A DNA stretch of 64,000 nucleotides. Source: Pseudomonas sp. LFM046. GTDB taxonomy: Bacteria; Pseudomonadota; Gammaproteobacteria; Pseudomonadales; Pseudomonadaceae. The DNA lies in NCBI RefSeq assembly GCF_000949385.2, contig NZ_JYKO02000001.1, positions 3,026,648-3,090,647 on the forward strand, in the 5' to 3' direction. The notes beneath the pieces were generated by a model. The model did no database searches. It saw only the letters and a list, made by a program, of their open reading frames with translations, and was not told the origin of the DNA. Of this stretch, positions 8,778 through 17,261 are shown piece by piece (position 1 is the stretch's first letter; every line of letters starts with the position of its first letter). The position numbers and the translations under genes were made by a program.

Positions 8778-8889
8778 ATTACGGTACGCATCCCACGAAG
8801 CGGGACTTAGAGCCAGGATCACTACCGCATGACACCTGACCCCAGGAGCGCATGGCGCACCCTACCAGCACCTTTGCTACGGCGTTCCC

Positions 8890-8904
8890 GTCCGATAACC
8901 GCAC
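8890..8904 (+). promoter_or_regulatory. PcaR-type IclR box upstream of aroQ
   Basis: GTCCGATAACCGCAC differs by one base from the box upstream of pcaI in this window (GTTCGATAACCGCAC on the minus strand) and resembles the known PcaR site GTTCGATAATCGCAC. It is 107 bases before the aroQ start. Confidence 0.6.
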
Positions 8905-8934
8905 AGAACCCCTTGCGGCAAATTGACCAAATTA

Positions 8935-8948
8935 ACTAACTGGTACAT
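8935..8948 (-). promoter_or_regulatory. ACTAACTGGT-TACAT motif, candidate TetR operator
   Basis: ACTAACTGGTACAT is shared, with a four-base indel, with the quiC/MFS promoter (13233-13250) and in part with the porin promoter (18137-18154). The nearby TetR gene is the simplest candidate to bind it. Confidence 0.45.
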
Positions 8949-9010
8949 TTTCATCTCCATTCCCTCCCGGTCGCCCGACCGGGACAGTTCAACGATGGAG
9001 ATTCGCTGTA

Positions 9011-9454
9011 ATGACCCGCACCGTCCTGGTCCTCAACGGACCGAACCTCAACATGCTCGGCACCCGTGAGCCCGCCGCCTACGGCCACGAAACCCTCGCC
9101 GACATTTCCGCCCTGTGCAGCCGAACCGCAGCCGGGCTGGGCTTTGAGGTGGACTTCCGCCAAACCAACCATGAAGGCGAGCTGATCGACTGGATCCACC
9201 AGGCCCGAGGCCGGTGTGCCGGCATCCTGATCAATCCCGCCGCCTGGACCCACACTTCCGTGGCCATTCGTGACGCCCTGGTAGCCGCCGAGCTGCCGGT
9301 GATCGAGGTGCACCTGTCCAACGTGCACAAGCGCGAGGAATTCCGTCACCACTCCTTCGTGTCGGCCATCGCCGTCGGCGTGATCTGCGGTCTCGGCAGC
9401 CAGGGCTACAGCCTGGCTCTGCAGCACTTCGGCCAACTGTTCTCCAGGGGTTGA
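9011..9454 (+). CDS. aroQ: Type II 3-dehydroquinate dehydratase
   Basis: A 147-residue type II dehydroquinase. Active-site regions are intact: [17 protein letters not shown] with the catalytic tyrosine, [31 protein letters not shown] with the catalytic Asn, and [17 protein letters not shown] with the catalytic His. It interconverts 3-dehydroquinate and 3-dehydroshikimate. Its place in front of a QsuD-like dehydrogenase and near quiC argues for a catabolic copy rather than the biosynthetic one. Stop and the next start are 5 bases apart. The promoter holds a PcaR-like box and a candidate TetR site. Confidence 0.93.
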   Translation: MTRTVLVLNGPNLNMLGTREPAAYGHETLADISALCSRTAAGLGFEVDFRQTNHEGELIDWIHQARGRCAGILINPAAWTHTSVAIRDALVAAELPVIEVHLSNVHKREEFRHHSFVSAIAVGVICGLGSQGYSLALQHFGQLFSRG

Positions 9455-9459
9455 GCACC

Positions 9460-10317
9460 ATGTCTCAGTACACTCAATCGATTCTCGCCGGCCTGATCGG
9501 CGCCGGCATCCAGGCCTCCCGCACCCCCGCCATGCACGAGCACGAGGGCGACGCCCAGGGCCTGCGCTACCTCTATCGCCTGATCGACCTGGACCAACTG
9601 AAACTGGACACCACCGCCCTCCCCGACCTGCTTCGCGGCGCTGAGCAGATGGGCTACACCGGCCTGAACATCACGTTCCCGTGCAAGCAGGCGATCATCC
9701 CGCTGCTGGACGAACTGTCTCCCGAAGCCGCCGGCATCGGCGCCGTGAACACCGTGGTGCTGAAGGATGGCAAACGCATCGGTCACAACACCGACTGCCT
9801 GGGCTTCGGCGAAGGTTTCCGCCGTGGCCTGCCCGATGTGCAGCGACGCCAGGTGGTGCAGATGGGGGCCGGCGGTGCCGGTTCGGCCGTGGCCCACGCG
9901 CTACTGGCTGAAGGCGTCGAGCGCCTGACTCTGTTCGAAGTGGATGCCGTTCGTGGCCAGGCCCTGGTGGACAACCTCAACCAGCATTTCGGCGCTGGTC
10001 GTGCCGCCCTGGGTACTGACCTGCGCAGCGCCATGGCCGAAGCCGACGGCCTGGTGAACACCACCCCCATCGGCATGGCCAAGCTGCCGGGCACCCCGGT
10101 GCCGGCGGAATTGCTGCGCCCTGAGCTGTGGGTGGCGGAGATCATCTATTTCCCGCTCGAAACCGAGTTGCTGCGCGACGCCCGCGCCATCGGCTGCCGC
10201 ACCATCGATGGCGGCACCATGGCGGTGTTCCAGGCGGTGAAAGCGTTCGAACTGTTCAGCGGCCGTAGCGCCGATGCCCAACGCATGATGGATCACTTCG
10301 CCAGCATGAATGCCTGA
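9460..10317 (+). CDS. Quinate/shikimate dehydrogenase (QsuD-like AroE paralogue)
   Basis: A 285-residue NAD(P)-dependent dehydrogenase of the AroE superfamily. The substrate pocket reads SRTPAMHEHEG and NITFPCKQ, whose lysine is the catalytic one, and GHNTDCLGF. The Rossmann glycine motif GAGGAGSAVAHAL is near residue 136. The TFPCKQ variant fits catabolic quinate/shikimate dehydrogenases (QsuD/YdiB-like) rather than biosynthetic AroE. It probably oxidises shikimate to 3-dehydroshikimate for QuiC. I chose the ATG at 9460; a TTG at 9451 overlaps the aroQ stop. Confidence 0.88.
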   Translation: MSQYTQSILAGLIGAGIQASRTPAMHEHEGDAQGLRYLYRLIDLDQLKLDTTALPDLLRGAEQMGYTGLNITFPCKQAIIPLLDELSPEAAGIGAVNTVVLKDGKRIGHNTDCLGFGEGFRRGLPDVQRRQVVQMGAGGAGSAVAHALLAEGVERLTLFEVDAVRGQALVDNLNQHFGAGRAALGTDLRSAMAEADGLVNTTPIGMAKLPGTPVPAELLRPELWVAEIIYFPLETELLRDARAIGCRTIDGGTMAVFQAVKAFELFSGRSADAQRMMDHFASMNA

Positions 10318-10348
10318 TGGAGACAGGAGGGAACTCTGCTGGCAAATC

Positions 10349-10408
10349 TTCGCGAGCAGAGCTCGCTCCTACGGGAATCCCCCCGTAGGGTGGGCTTTTC
10401 AGCCCACC
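10349..10408. repeat. Two short palindromic repeats (families B and C)
   Basis: A family-B element (TTCGCGAGCAGAGCTCGCTC, 10349-10373) is followed by a family-C hairpin, GGTGGGCT-TTTC-AGCCCACC (10389-10408). They fill the gap between the convergent dehydrogenase and TetR genes and may act as a two-way transcription stop. Confidence 0.7.
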
Positions 10409-10421
10409 ATCAAAGCGCCGG

Positions 10422-11093
10422 TCACGCCTGCAGGTAGCGCAGCACCGAATCGCAGATCATTTCCTTGTGCCGGGCCTTGACCTGCTCGTCCACCAGGTCG
10501 ATCTGGAAGATCTCGCCGAAAGTGTTGCGGTTGGAGACGCGGTAGAAGCAGAAGGAGCTGATCAGCAGGTGCAGGTCGAGGGGGTTCAGACCCGGTCGGA
10601 ACACGCCCTCGGCTTCGCCACGGCGGAGGATTTCCCCGAGGGAGTCGAGGATGGTGGTGCTCATGGAGCGGATGGCGTTGGACTGCTTCACGTACTCGCC
10701 ATGGTGGATGTTCTCGATGCTGACGATGCGCACGAAATCCACATTGCGGTCGTGGTGGTCGAAGGTGAATTCCACCAGCCGGCGGATCGCCTCGCGGGGT
10801 TCGAGTTCGGCCAGGTGCAGCTTGCCTTCGGTGCTGCGGATATCGCCGTAGAGCTTTTCCAGTACCTCGACGTAGAGCTGCTCCTTGCTGCCGAAGTAGT
10901 AGTAGATCATCCGCTTGGAGGTATGCATGCGCTCGGCGATGGCGTCGACGCGGGCGCCGGACAGACCCTGCTGGACGAATTCGACGATGGCGGCCTGGAG
11001 GATGTTCTCGCGGGTTTTTTCCGGATTGTTCTTGCGCCCTTTGCGAGGGGCCTCTGCGGGCAGGTCTTGTAGTTCGGCAGTTGTTGTCATCAT
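10422..11093 (-). CDS. TetR-family regulator of the hydroaromatic cluster
   Basis: A 223-residue TetR protein. The DNA-binding domain is at about residues 22-70 (TRENILQAAIVEFVQQGL, then IAERMHTSKRMIYYYFGSKEQL). The C-terminal domain should bind the inducer, perhaps a dehydroshikimate-type acid. The open frame runs further upstream into quiC; I used the ATG at 11093, with a second ATG at 11090 equally possible. The gene lies between the dehydrogenase and quiC, the same neighbourhood as in P. aeruginosa (PA0242-PA0245), which supports control of this cluster. Confidence 0.87.
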   Translation of the reverse strand: MMTTTAELQDLPAEAPRKGRKNNPEKTRENILQAAIVEFVQQGLSGARVDAIAERMHTSKRMIYYYFGSKEQLYVEVLEKLYGDIRSTEGKLHLAELEPREAIRRLVEFTFDHHDRNVDFVRIVSIENIHHGEYVKQSNAIRSMSTTILDSLGEILRRGEAEGVFRPGLNPLDLHLLISSFCFYRVSNRNTFGEIFQIDLVDEQVKARHKEMICDSVLRYLQA

Positions 11094-11185
11094 GGGCTCA
11101 CGGCCAGCGGAAACTGGTTCGATTATGGGTTGGGCTGCGGCCGTAAGGAAGCCTGGCGCTGGGGTGGCGCCAGGCTTCGTGCGGT

Positions 11186-13096
11186 CTACAACTTGGCCTT
11201 GGCGGCGGCGCCGCTGCGGGCTTTGGCCATGGCCGCCAGGCGTACCGCAACGTTGGCCGCACCGTAGCCGGTATAGCCATTCTTGCGCTGCAGGATTTCG
11301 AAGAAGAAGCGCCCCTCGAACGGCTCCGTGTAGACGTGGAACAGCTCGCCACCCTGGGCGTCGCGGTCGTAGAGCACGTTGTAGTAGGCCAGTTCGCTGA
11401 GGAACTCGTCGTCGAAATCGAAGCGCGCCGCGAGGTCGTCGTAGTAGTTCAGCGGAATGTCCAGCAACGGCACGCCGGCATCCTTGGCGCGGCTCACCTC
11501 GGCGAAGATGTCCTCGCAGGAGAAGGCGATGTGGTGCGCCCCGGACCCGCGATAGCTGGACAGCGCATGGGAGATCGCGGTGTTGCGGTTTTCCGAGATG
11601 TTCAGCGGCAGGCGGATGCTGCTGCAACGGCTGCGGATGGCGCGGCTCTTCACCAGGCCGTAAGGGTCCGGCAGCACCACTTCGTCGTCGGCTTCGAAGT
11701 CCAGCACGCTCTTGTAGAACAGCACCCAGCTGTCCAGTCCATCGGCCGGCAACGCCAGGGCCATGTGGTCGATGCGGTCGAGCTGGCCGCCCTGGCTGGC
11801 CTGGGGATCGAGGATGAAGTCGCTGTCGTAGATGGTCTGCCCGGCCTGGGCCCGCTCCACCAGATAGATGAGGCTGCCGTCCGGCGCGCGCACGGCAGGA
11901 ATCTCACGCTCGTTCGGGCCGACGAGGCCGCGATAGGGCTGGCCTTTGAACTCCCGGGCGCGCTCCAGGGCGCTTGCGCTGTCCTTGACCCGCAGGGCGG
12001 TGGCGCAGAGCGACGGACCGTGGGCTTCGAAATAGCCGTGAGCGAAGGAATAGGGTTCGGCATTGAGCACGATATTGATGTCGCCCTGGCGCATCAGGCT
12101 CACGTCCTTGGAACGGTGTTGGCCGGCGCGGGCAAAGCCCAGGCGCTCCAGCCAGCTGGCGAGCTTGGCGCCCTGGGCTTCGTCCACGGCGAATTCGAGG
12201 AATTCGACACCGTCGTAGCGGCTGGCCGGCGGTGGCGAGAGAAGGATGTCCAGATTGGCCGGCGGGGCCGGGTCCTTGGCCAACAGCTTGCGGGTCTTCT
12301 CTTCCAGATAAAGCAGAGAGCGCAGACCGTCGGCAGCGTTGGCCCTGGGCGGTGCGGCGCGGAAGCCGTCATTGAAGATTTCCAGGGACAGCGGGCCCTT
12401 GTAGCCACTGCGGATGATGGGCGCGAGGAAGCCCGGCAGATCGAATTCACCCTGTCCGGGGAAGCAGCGGAAGTGGCGGCTCCACTCCAGGACGTCCATG
12501 GCCAGTACGGGGGCGTCGGCCATCTGCACGAAGAAGATCTTGTCTCCGGGAATCTCGGCAATGCCGCTCGGGTCGCCCTTTATTGACAGGGTATGGAAGC
12601 TGTCCAGCAGCACACCGAGGGCGGGGTGGTCGGCCTGGCGTACCAGGTTCCAGACCTGCTGCCAGCTGTTCACATGGCGGCCCCAGGCCAGGGCCTCGTA
12701 ACCGATGCGCAGGTTGCGGGCGCCTGCCCGTTCGGCCAGGAGGCGCAGGTCGTCCACCAGGATTTCCTCCTCCGGCAACGCATCGGGCTGGACGTTGCTG
12801 CACACCAGCACCAGGTCGGTCCCCAGCTCCTGCATCAGATCGAATTTGCGCTCGGCGCGGTCGAGGTTCTTCTGCAGGCGTTCGCGGCGGCAGCCTTCGA
12901 AATCGCGGAAAGGCTGGAACAGCGTGATGGCAATGCCAAGGTCGGCGCACATCTGGCGGATTTCGCGCGGGCTGCCGGCGTAATACAGGAGGTCGTTCTC
13001 GAAGATTTCGACACCGTCGAAACCGGCAGCGGCGATGGCTTCGAGTTTTTCCGGCAGGGTACCGCTCAGGGAGACGGTGGCAATGGAACGCTGCAT
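11186..13096 (-). CDS. quiC: 3-dehydroshikimate dehydratase fused to HPPD-like domain
   Basis: A 636-residue two-domain protein. Residues 1 to about 280 are an AP-endonuclease-2/sugar isomerase TIM barrel carrying the dehydratase activity that turns 3-dehydroshikimate into protocatechuate. Residues about 300-625 resemble 4-hydroxyphenylpyruvate dioxygenase, and the three iron ligands appear kept: His in IDHMALA, His in GAHHIAF and Glu in FFFEILQR. Such fusions are known in pseudomonads (QuiC1). A well-placed AAGGAG precedes the ATG at 13096. A 28-bp repeat hairpin sits 36 bases upstream, and the divergent permease gene shares the promoter region. Confidence 0.93.
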   Translation of the reverse strand: MQRSIATVSLSGTLPEKLEAIAAAGFDGVEIFENDLLYYAGSPREIRQMCADLGIAITLFQPFRDFEGCRRERLQKNLDRAERKFDLMQELGTDLVLVCSNVQPDALPEEEILVDDLRLLAERAGARNLRIGYEALAWGRHVNSWQQVWNLVRQADHPALGVLLDSFHTLSIKGDPSGIAEIPGDKIFFVQMADAPVLAMDVLEWSRHFRCFPGQGEFDLPGFLAPIIRSGYKGPLSLEIFNDGFRAAPPRANAADGLRSLLYLEEKTRKLLAKDPAPPANLDILLSPPPASRYDGVEFLEFAVDEAQGAKLASWLERLGFARAGQHRSKDVSLMRQGDINIVLNAEPYSFAHGYFEAHGPSLCATALRVKDSASALERAREFKGQPYRGLVGPNEREIPAVRAPDGSLIYLVERAQAGQTIYDSDFILDPQASQGGQLDRIDHMALALPADGLDSWVLFYKSVLDFEADDEVVLPDPYGLVKSRAIRSRCSSIRLPLNISENRNTAISHALSSYRGSGAHHIAFSCEDIFAEVSRAKDAGVPLLDIPLNYYDDLAARFDFDDEFLSELAYYNVLYDRDAQGGELFHVYTEPFEGRFFFEILQRKNGYTGYGAANVAVRLAAMAKARSGAAAKAKL

Positions 13097-13131
13097 GCTT
13101 GAGCTCCTTGTGGGTGGGCGCGGTAAATACC

Positions 13132-13159
13132 TGTAGGGGCGAATTCATTCGCCCCTACA
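13132..13159. repeat. Family A repeat, short 28-bp hairpin
   Basis: TGTAGGGGCGAA and its complement TTCGCCCCTACA separated by four bases, a compact form of the long family A element. It lies in the quiC leader or promoter, 36 bases before the start codon. Confidence 0.85.
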
Positions 13160-13232
13160 AAAGACAGGCAAAGCCCTTCGTTTTCGTAGTCGGATTGATT
13201 ATTCGCGCGTAAAGTCAGCCCATCAATCCAAT

Positions 13233-13289
13233 ATGTACGAACCAGTTAGTTTTGCGTTCGATTACCGAACAAAAGGCCGGTTATCGAAT
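13233..13289. promoter_or_regulatory. Composite operator between quiC and the permease
   Basis: Three motifs in a row: ATGTACGAACCAGTTAGT (13233-13250, candidate TetR site), the perfect inverted repeat GTTCG-ATTAC-CGAAC (13256-13270) and CCGGTTATCGAAT (13277-13289). The last two resemble PcaR/IclR boxes. The first two recur in the same order in front of the porin at 18137-18173. Confidence 0.65.
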
Positions 13290-13661
13290 TGACGCTTTTT
13301 CGATCACTCCGCAACATGAACCCCATGTTGCAGACCAGCCGCCGGGTGGCATCACTGCCAGCCCAGTCATCCGGAAGGCCCTGCGATGGCAACCACGCGT
13401 CACGACATAACAATTTCAAGAAACGGGTAACTGCTCATGCTCACATCCAACTCCCTGATCGAAGCCCCTCCCCTGGTCCGCGCACGTTGGCGCCGAGATC
13501 GAGTGCGACCTGCCACGTCGTCTCTCTGACCTGACTCCCCCGACCTCACCCGGACAGCGCTAGCCGGTCAGTCCCCCGACCCGACCACCAGCCCTGTCAC
13601 GCCAGCGTGCACGCGTGCCGCTCCGGCCCAGCGCCGGGCGAATCTGCTCGTCTGGCGTCCA
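13290..13661 (+). other. Long untranslated leader of the permease gene
   Basis: About 370 bases between the composite operator and the permease ribosome-binding region. No convincing gene: the only open frames are short and lack ribosome-binding sites. The distance suggests either a long leader or a second promoter nearer the gene. Confidence 0.4.
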
Positions 13662-13672
13662 AACAAAAACAA
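13662..13672 (+). promoter_or_regulatory. Crc/Hfq-type motif, exact consensus
   Basis: AACAAAAACAA fits AACAANAACAA exactly and directly abuts CGGAG, the ribosome-binding site of the permease gene at 13684. Catabolite repression of translation is expected. Confidence 0.6.
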
Positions 13673-13683
13673 CGGAGACAACG

Positions 13684-15060
13684 ATGGCTACTCCCTCCAG
13701 CTCCCAAGCCAAGAAAGCAACTGCCAGCGGATGGATAGGTTCCGCCCTGGAGTACTACGACTTCTTCATCTACGCCCAGGCGGCGGCGTTGATCTTCCCG
13801 CAGATCTTCTTCCCGTCCACCGATCCGAAGATGGCCATCATCGCCTCCCTTGCAACCTACGGCGTCGGCTACCTCGCCCGCCCCGTAGGCGCCTTCGTGC
13901 TCGGCCACTGGGGCGACACCCGCGGCCGCAAGAACGTCCTGCTGCTGTGCATGTTCCTGATGGGCCTCTCGACCATGGCGGTTGGCCTGCTGCCCACCTA
14001 CCACGACATCGGCATCCTCGCGCCGGTGCTGCTGGTGGTCCTGCGCCTGATCCAGGGCTTTGCCGTGGCCGGTGAGATTTCCGGTGCCAGTTCGATGATC
14101 CTCGAACATGCGCCATTCGGACGGCGCGGCTACTACGCCAGCTTCACCCTGCAGGGCGTACAGGCCGGCCAGGTCATGGCAGCCGCGGTGTTCCTGCCGC
14201 TGGCCTACTTCATGCCGAGCGAGGCCTTCAACGAGTGGGGCTGGCGGATTCCGTTCCTGATGAGTGCCATGGTCCTGGTGGCGGGCTTCATCATCCGTCG
14301 CGAAGTCCACGAGACCCCGGCCTTCGTCAATGAAGAGAACCAGCAGAAAGTCGCCAAGTCGCCGATTTCCGAAGCCTTCCGCCATAGCTGGAAGTGCATG
14401 GTGCTGGTGATGTTCATGGCCCTGATGAATGTCATCCCGGTAGTCGCCACCATCTTCGGCGCGGCCTACGCGGTGCAGCCCGCCTACGGCATCGGCTTCG
14501 ACAAGAGCGTCTACCTGTGGATTCCGGTGGTGGGCAACATCGTCGCCGTGCTGGTGATCCCCTTCGTCGGCAATCTCTCCGACAAGATCGGCCGCCGTCC
14601 CACCATGATCGCCGGCTGCCTGGGTTCCGGCCTGCTGGCCTTCATCTACCTCTACGCCATCAGCATCCAGAACGTGCCCCTGGCCTTCTGCATGTCGATC
14701 CTGATGTGGGGCATGATGTACCAGGGTTACAACGCGGTATTCCCGAGCTTCTACCCGGAGCTGTTCCAGACCCGCTACCGCGTCTCGGCCATGGCCATCG
14801 CCCAGAACGTCGGCACCATGCTGACCGCCATGCTGCCGGCCCTGTTCGCCGCCGTTGCACCGCCCGGTTCGGACAACATTCCGCTGGTCATCGGCAGCCT
14901 GGCCTTCATCATCACCTGCATGTGCGCCCTGGCCGCCTACATCGCGCCGGAGACCCACCGCCTGTCCATGGAAGACCTGGGCAACCCGAACGCCAAGCCG
15001 ATGGAAAAAGGCCAGTACGACGCCAGCCGCGAGAGCAGCATGCGCGCCGTCAGCCACTGA
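13684..15060 (+). CDS. MHS-family MFS permease for shikimate-type acids
   Basis: A 458-residue major facilitator of the metabolite:H+ symporter (ShiA/KgtP-like) group. Typical features are SALEYYDFFIYAQAAALIFPQIFFP in helix 1 (only part quoted as motif), ARPVGAFVLGHWGDTRGRK between helices 2 and 3, and RLIQGFAVAGEISGA in helix 4. The start at 13684 follows ACGGAG; the frame is open further upstream but those codons lack a ribosome-binding site. Divergence from quiC and a shared composite operator suggest uptake of shikimate, dehydroshikimate or quinate. A strong terminator follows at 15082. Confidence 0.87.
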   Translation: MATPSSSQAKKATASGWIGSALEYYDFFIYAQAAALIFPQIFFPSTDPKMAIIASLATYGVGYLARPVGAFVLGHWGDTRGRKNVLLLCMFLMGLSTMAVGLLPTYHDIGILAPVLLVVLRLIQGFAVAGEISGASSMILEHAPFGRRGYYASFTLQGVQAGQVMAAAVFLPLAYFMPSEAFNEWGWRIPFLMSAMVLVAGFIIRREVHETPAFVNEENQQKVAKSPISEAFRHSWKCMVLVMFMALMNVIPVVATIFGAAYAVQPAYGIGFDKSVYLWIPVVGNIVAVLVIPFVGNLSDKIGRRPTMIAGCLGSGLLAFIYLYAISIQNVPLAFCMSILMWGMMYQGYNAVFPSFYPELFQTRYRVSAMAIAQNVGTMLTAMLPALFAAVAPPGSDNIPLVIGSLAFIITCMCALAAYIAPETHRLSMEDLGNPNAKPMEKGQYDASRESSMRAVSH

Positions 15061-15081
15061 TCGAGCAACCAGAAAGAAGAG

Positions 15082-15106
15082 GGCCCCATGCGGGGCCTTT
15101 TTCTTT
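15082..15106 (+). terminator. Rho-independent terminator of the permease gene
   Basis: GGCCCC-ATGC-GGGGCC followed by a T-rich run (TTTTTCTTTT). Confidence 0.85.
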
Positions 15107-15245
15107 TGTGGCGGATTTGGCGACACGACTCCGGCACCTGGCTGACCGCTGGTGCGCTCAGGGCACCCTACAAGGGCGGCCTCGTCGCCCGGTCCAGACA
15201 ATGGTCGGGTCAAGTGGTGAATCCGGAGCTCGCTCGTGGCTCCAC

Positions 15246-15268
15246 CGTAGGGTGCGCTGCGCGCACCG
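15246..15268. repeat. Family D repeat, half copy
   Basis: CGTAGGGTGCGCTGCGCGCACC, the same sequence type as at 24562, 50058 and 51775. It stands between the permease terminator and the convergent DMT gene. Confidence 0.65.
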
Positions 15269-15280
15269 CCATCCCGCGTG

Positions 15281-16159
15281 TCACGCACGCCGCTGCATCC
15301 ATGCCGCGCCCAGGCCGCTCAGGCAGATAACGGCGATCCCGGACAGGGTGGTGGCTTCAGGCGTGTGGGAGAAGATCACGAAGCCCAGCAGCCCGGCGAA
15401 CACGATCTGGCAGTAGCCAAATGGTGCCAGCAAGGCCGGTGCAGCCAGGCGGAAGGCTTGGGTCAGCAACAGGTGTGCCGTCATGCCCGCACCGCCAAGC
15501 GCCAACAGCAACAGGCCATGGTTCAGGCTCGGCAGTTGCCAGAAGAACGGCACCACAGCGCTCATCGCCAGGGTGTTGCACAACCCCGCGAAGAAGTTGC
15601 TGGTGGTCGGGCTGTCATGGGCCGCCACCTTGCGCGTGAGTAACTGGTAGAAGCAGAAACCCAGGGCCGAGCCGAAAGGAAAGAGGATGGCCGGGGTGAA
15701 CAACTCCCCGCCGGGATGCACGATCACCAGCACCCCGATGAATCCCATGACCACCGCCGCCCATTGGCCAAGGCTGACCTTTTCCTTGAGCAGCGGGACG
15801 GACAGCGCGGTCACCAGCACCGGCGCGAGGAAGTTGACCGCCGTGGCCTCCGCCAGCGGGATGTACTGCAGGCCGGCCGTGAACAGCAGGCTGGTGCTGA
15901 GCAGGCTCAGGGCGCGCAGTACCTGCAGCAGCGGCCGTTTCGTGCGCAGCACCCGCAGGCCCGCGCCGGGCAGGAAGATGCCGGCCATCAACAGCGTGTG
16001 AACCAGGTAGCGGGCCCACACCACCATCACCACCGGGTAGAGGCCGCCGAGGAATTTGGACAGGGCGTCGTGCCCCGCGAAGAGGAAAGTGGCCAACACC
16101 ACCAGCAGGATGCCCCGCAGCGGTTGGTTGGCTCCGGAAAGCGGGGTATTGACGCTCAT
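15281..16159 (-). CDS. DMT-superfamily (EamA) permease
   Basis: A 292-residue protein with about ten membrane segments in two EamA repeats (LRGILLVVLATFLFAGHDALSKFL at the start; the second repeat begins near ILFPFGSALGFCFYQLL). EamA proteins mostly export metabolites or import small organic acids. It follows the TIM-barrel isomerase gene by 52 bases on the same strand, so they are likely one operon under the IclR regulator upstream. The substrate may be the compound handled by the isomerase and the FAD enzyme at 19933. Confidence 0.82.
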   Translation of the reverse strand: MSVNTPLSGANQPLRGILLVVLATFLFAGHDALSKFLGGLYPVVMVVWARYLVHTLLMAGIFLPGAGLRVLRTKRPLLQVLRALSLLSTSLLFTAGLQYIPLAEATAVNFLAPVLVTALSVPLLKEKVSLGQWAAVVMGFIGVLVIVHPGGELFTPAILFPFGSALGFCFYQLLTRKVAAHDSPTTSNFFAGLCNTLAMSAVVPFFWQLPSLNHGLLLLALGGAGMTAHLLLTQAFRLAAPALLAPFGYCQIVFAGLLGFVIFSHTPEATTLSGIAVICLSGLGAAWMQRRA

Positions 16160-16211
16160 GGGGGTCTCGAAAAAAGAACGCGGCCCAGCCGGCCGCGCAA
16201 AGGGTGAAAGG

Positions 16212-17027
16212 TCAGATCTGCTCGATCAGTGTTCGCGCCTTGTCCAGCGCCGTGCGGGCACGGTCCAGGGCACTGACGCCCTGCTCCATCAATTGCCGCG
16301 TGGGGATTTCCAGGCTCAGCGGAATGTTCGCTGGCAGCGTGCGCAGCAGGCCTTTCAGGTCGCAGTCGCCGTCACCGGGGAAGCGTCGCTCGGTGCGCGC
16401 CTGGCGGAGGATTTCGCCCATGTCGTCCGGGCGTGGGCCAGCCACGTCGCAGAGCTGGGCGTAGCGCAGCCGGGCCGGCGCCACCCGGGCAAGGTCCTCC
16501 AGGCGCGACGCGGAGCGATTGAAGTGGAAGGCATCCACCAGCACCGCGCCGTTGGCCCGGTCGGCGTTCTCCACGATGCGTGCCGCCTGGAGGAGGTCGC
16601 GGGCATCGGTCCAGGGCATGAATTCGAGGCTCGGATAAATGCCAAAGGTGGCGGCGAGGTCGCAGAACGCGGCGAAATTGTCCGTCAGGCGAGCCTCATC
16701 GCTGTCATTGCCCGCCACCAGCACTTCCGTGGCGCCGAATTCGGCGCCGGCTTCCAGTACCGGGGCGAAATCGGCCACCCGGGTTTCCTCCTTCAGACGC
16801 AGGATCTCGATATCCAGCACCTTCACCCCGGTGTCACGCAGGCGCTCCAAGGTCTGGCGGCGCAGCCCGGCATCGGCCACCACCGGGAAGTGGTATTCCT
16901 CCGGGGTCGCCGGCATCAGGCGCAGCCCAACATGGCTGTAGCCGGCACGCGCGGCCACTTCCACCATCTCCGGTGGCGAGAGTTCGAGGACGGTCAGGGC
17001 TGCGAGGGAGAAACGTCGGTCTGTCAT
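16212..17027 (-). CDS. Sugar phosphate isomerase/epimerase-like TIM-barrel protein
   Basis: A 271-residue AP-endonuclease-2-type TIM barrel. Metal-site acids are visible in LEFMPWTDARD, VLVDAFHFNRS and PLSLEIPT. The family includes IolE, xylose-isomerase-like proteins and single-domain dehydroshikimate dehydratases, so it could be a second dehydratase or an isomerase of a hydroaromatic acid. Earlier in-frame starts exist, but the ATG at 17027 has CGAGA eight bases ahead. An IclR-type palindrome lies 44 bases upstream. Real substrate unknown. Confidence 0.8.
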   Translation of the reverse strand: MTDRRFSLAALTVLELSPPEMVEVAARAGYSHVGLRLMPATPEEYHFPVVADAGLRRQTLERLRDTGVKVLDIEILRLKEETRVADFAPVLEAGAEFGATEVLVAGNDSDEARLTDNFAAFCDLAATFGIYPSLEFMPWTDARDLLQAARIVENADRANGAVLVDAFHFNRSASRLEDLARVAPARLRYAQLCDVAGPRPDDMGEILRQARTERRFPGDGDCDLKGLLRTLPANIPLSLEIPTRQLMEQGVSALDRARTALDKARTLIEQI

Positions 17028-17070
17028 GCTTTTCTCGGAATCCGATTCCACAATTTGATTCGCGATATTT

Positions 17071-17084
17071 AGAACTACGTTCCA
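17071..17084 (-). promoter_or_regulatory. IclR-type palindrome GGAAC-N3-GTTCT
   Basis: Read on the minus strand: TGGAAC-GTA-GTTCT, upstream of the TIM-barrel gene. A perfect version, GGAAC-ATG-GTTCC, lies upstream of the FAD dehydrogenase at 19899. The shared motif suggests one regulator, most simply the IclR protein encoded between them. Confidence 0.6.
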
Positions 17085-17213
17085 TAAATACACAAGTGCA
17101 AACAACCGCCGTCTGGCGACAAACAGAATCGCCAGGGCGCGGAGCCAATTGGCTCTGGGGGAATGGTGCGGTGGGGGTTTCGAAGGGGAGCACAGCTGCC
17201 CCGGCGAGTCAGG

Positions 17214-17239
17214 CCCGTAGGCTGGGCTTCAGCCCGCCC
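17214..17239. repeat. Family C hairpin repeat
   Basis: CCGTAGGCTGGGCTTCAGCCC and flank, related to the hairpin at 10389. It lies between the TIM-barrel promoter and the end of the IclR gene and may end iclR transcription. Confidence 0.6.
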
Positions 17240-17261
17240 GCAGAGGTCAGCGCGGGCTGAA

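Noticed and set aside
10422-11627. 401-codon version of the TetR gene
   Set aside because: It would overlap the quiC 3' end; normal TetR length is reached from the ATG at 11093.
13597-15288. A 563-codon open frame opposite the MHS permease
   Set aside because: Antisense of a membrane protein gene, His/Asp/Gly-rich, with no family signature.
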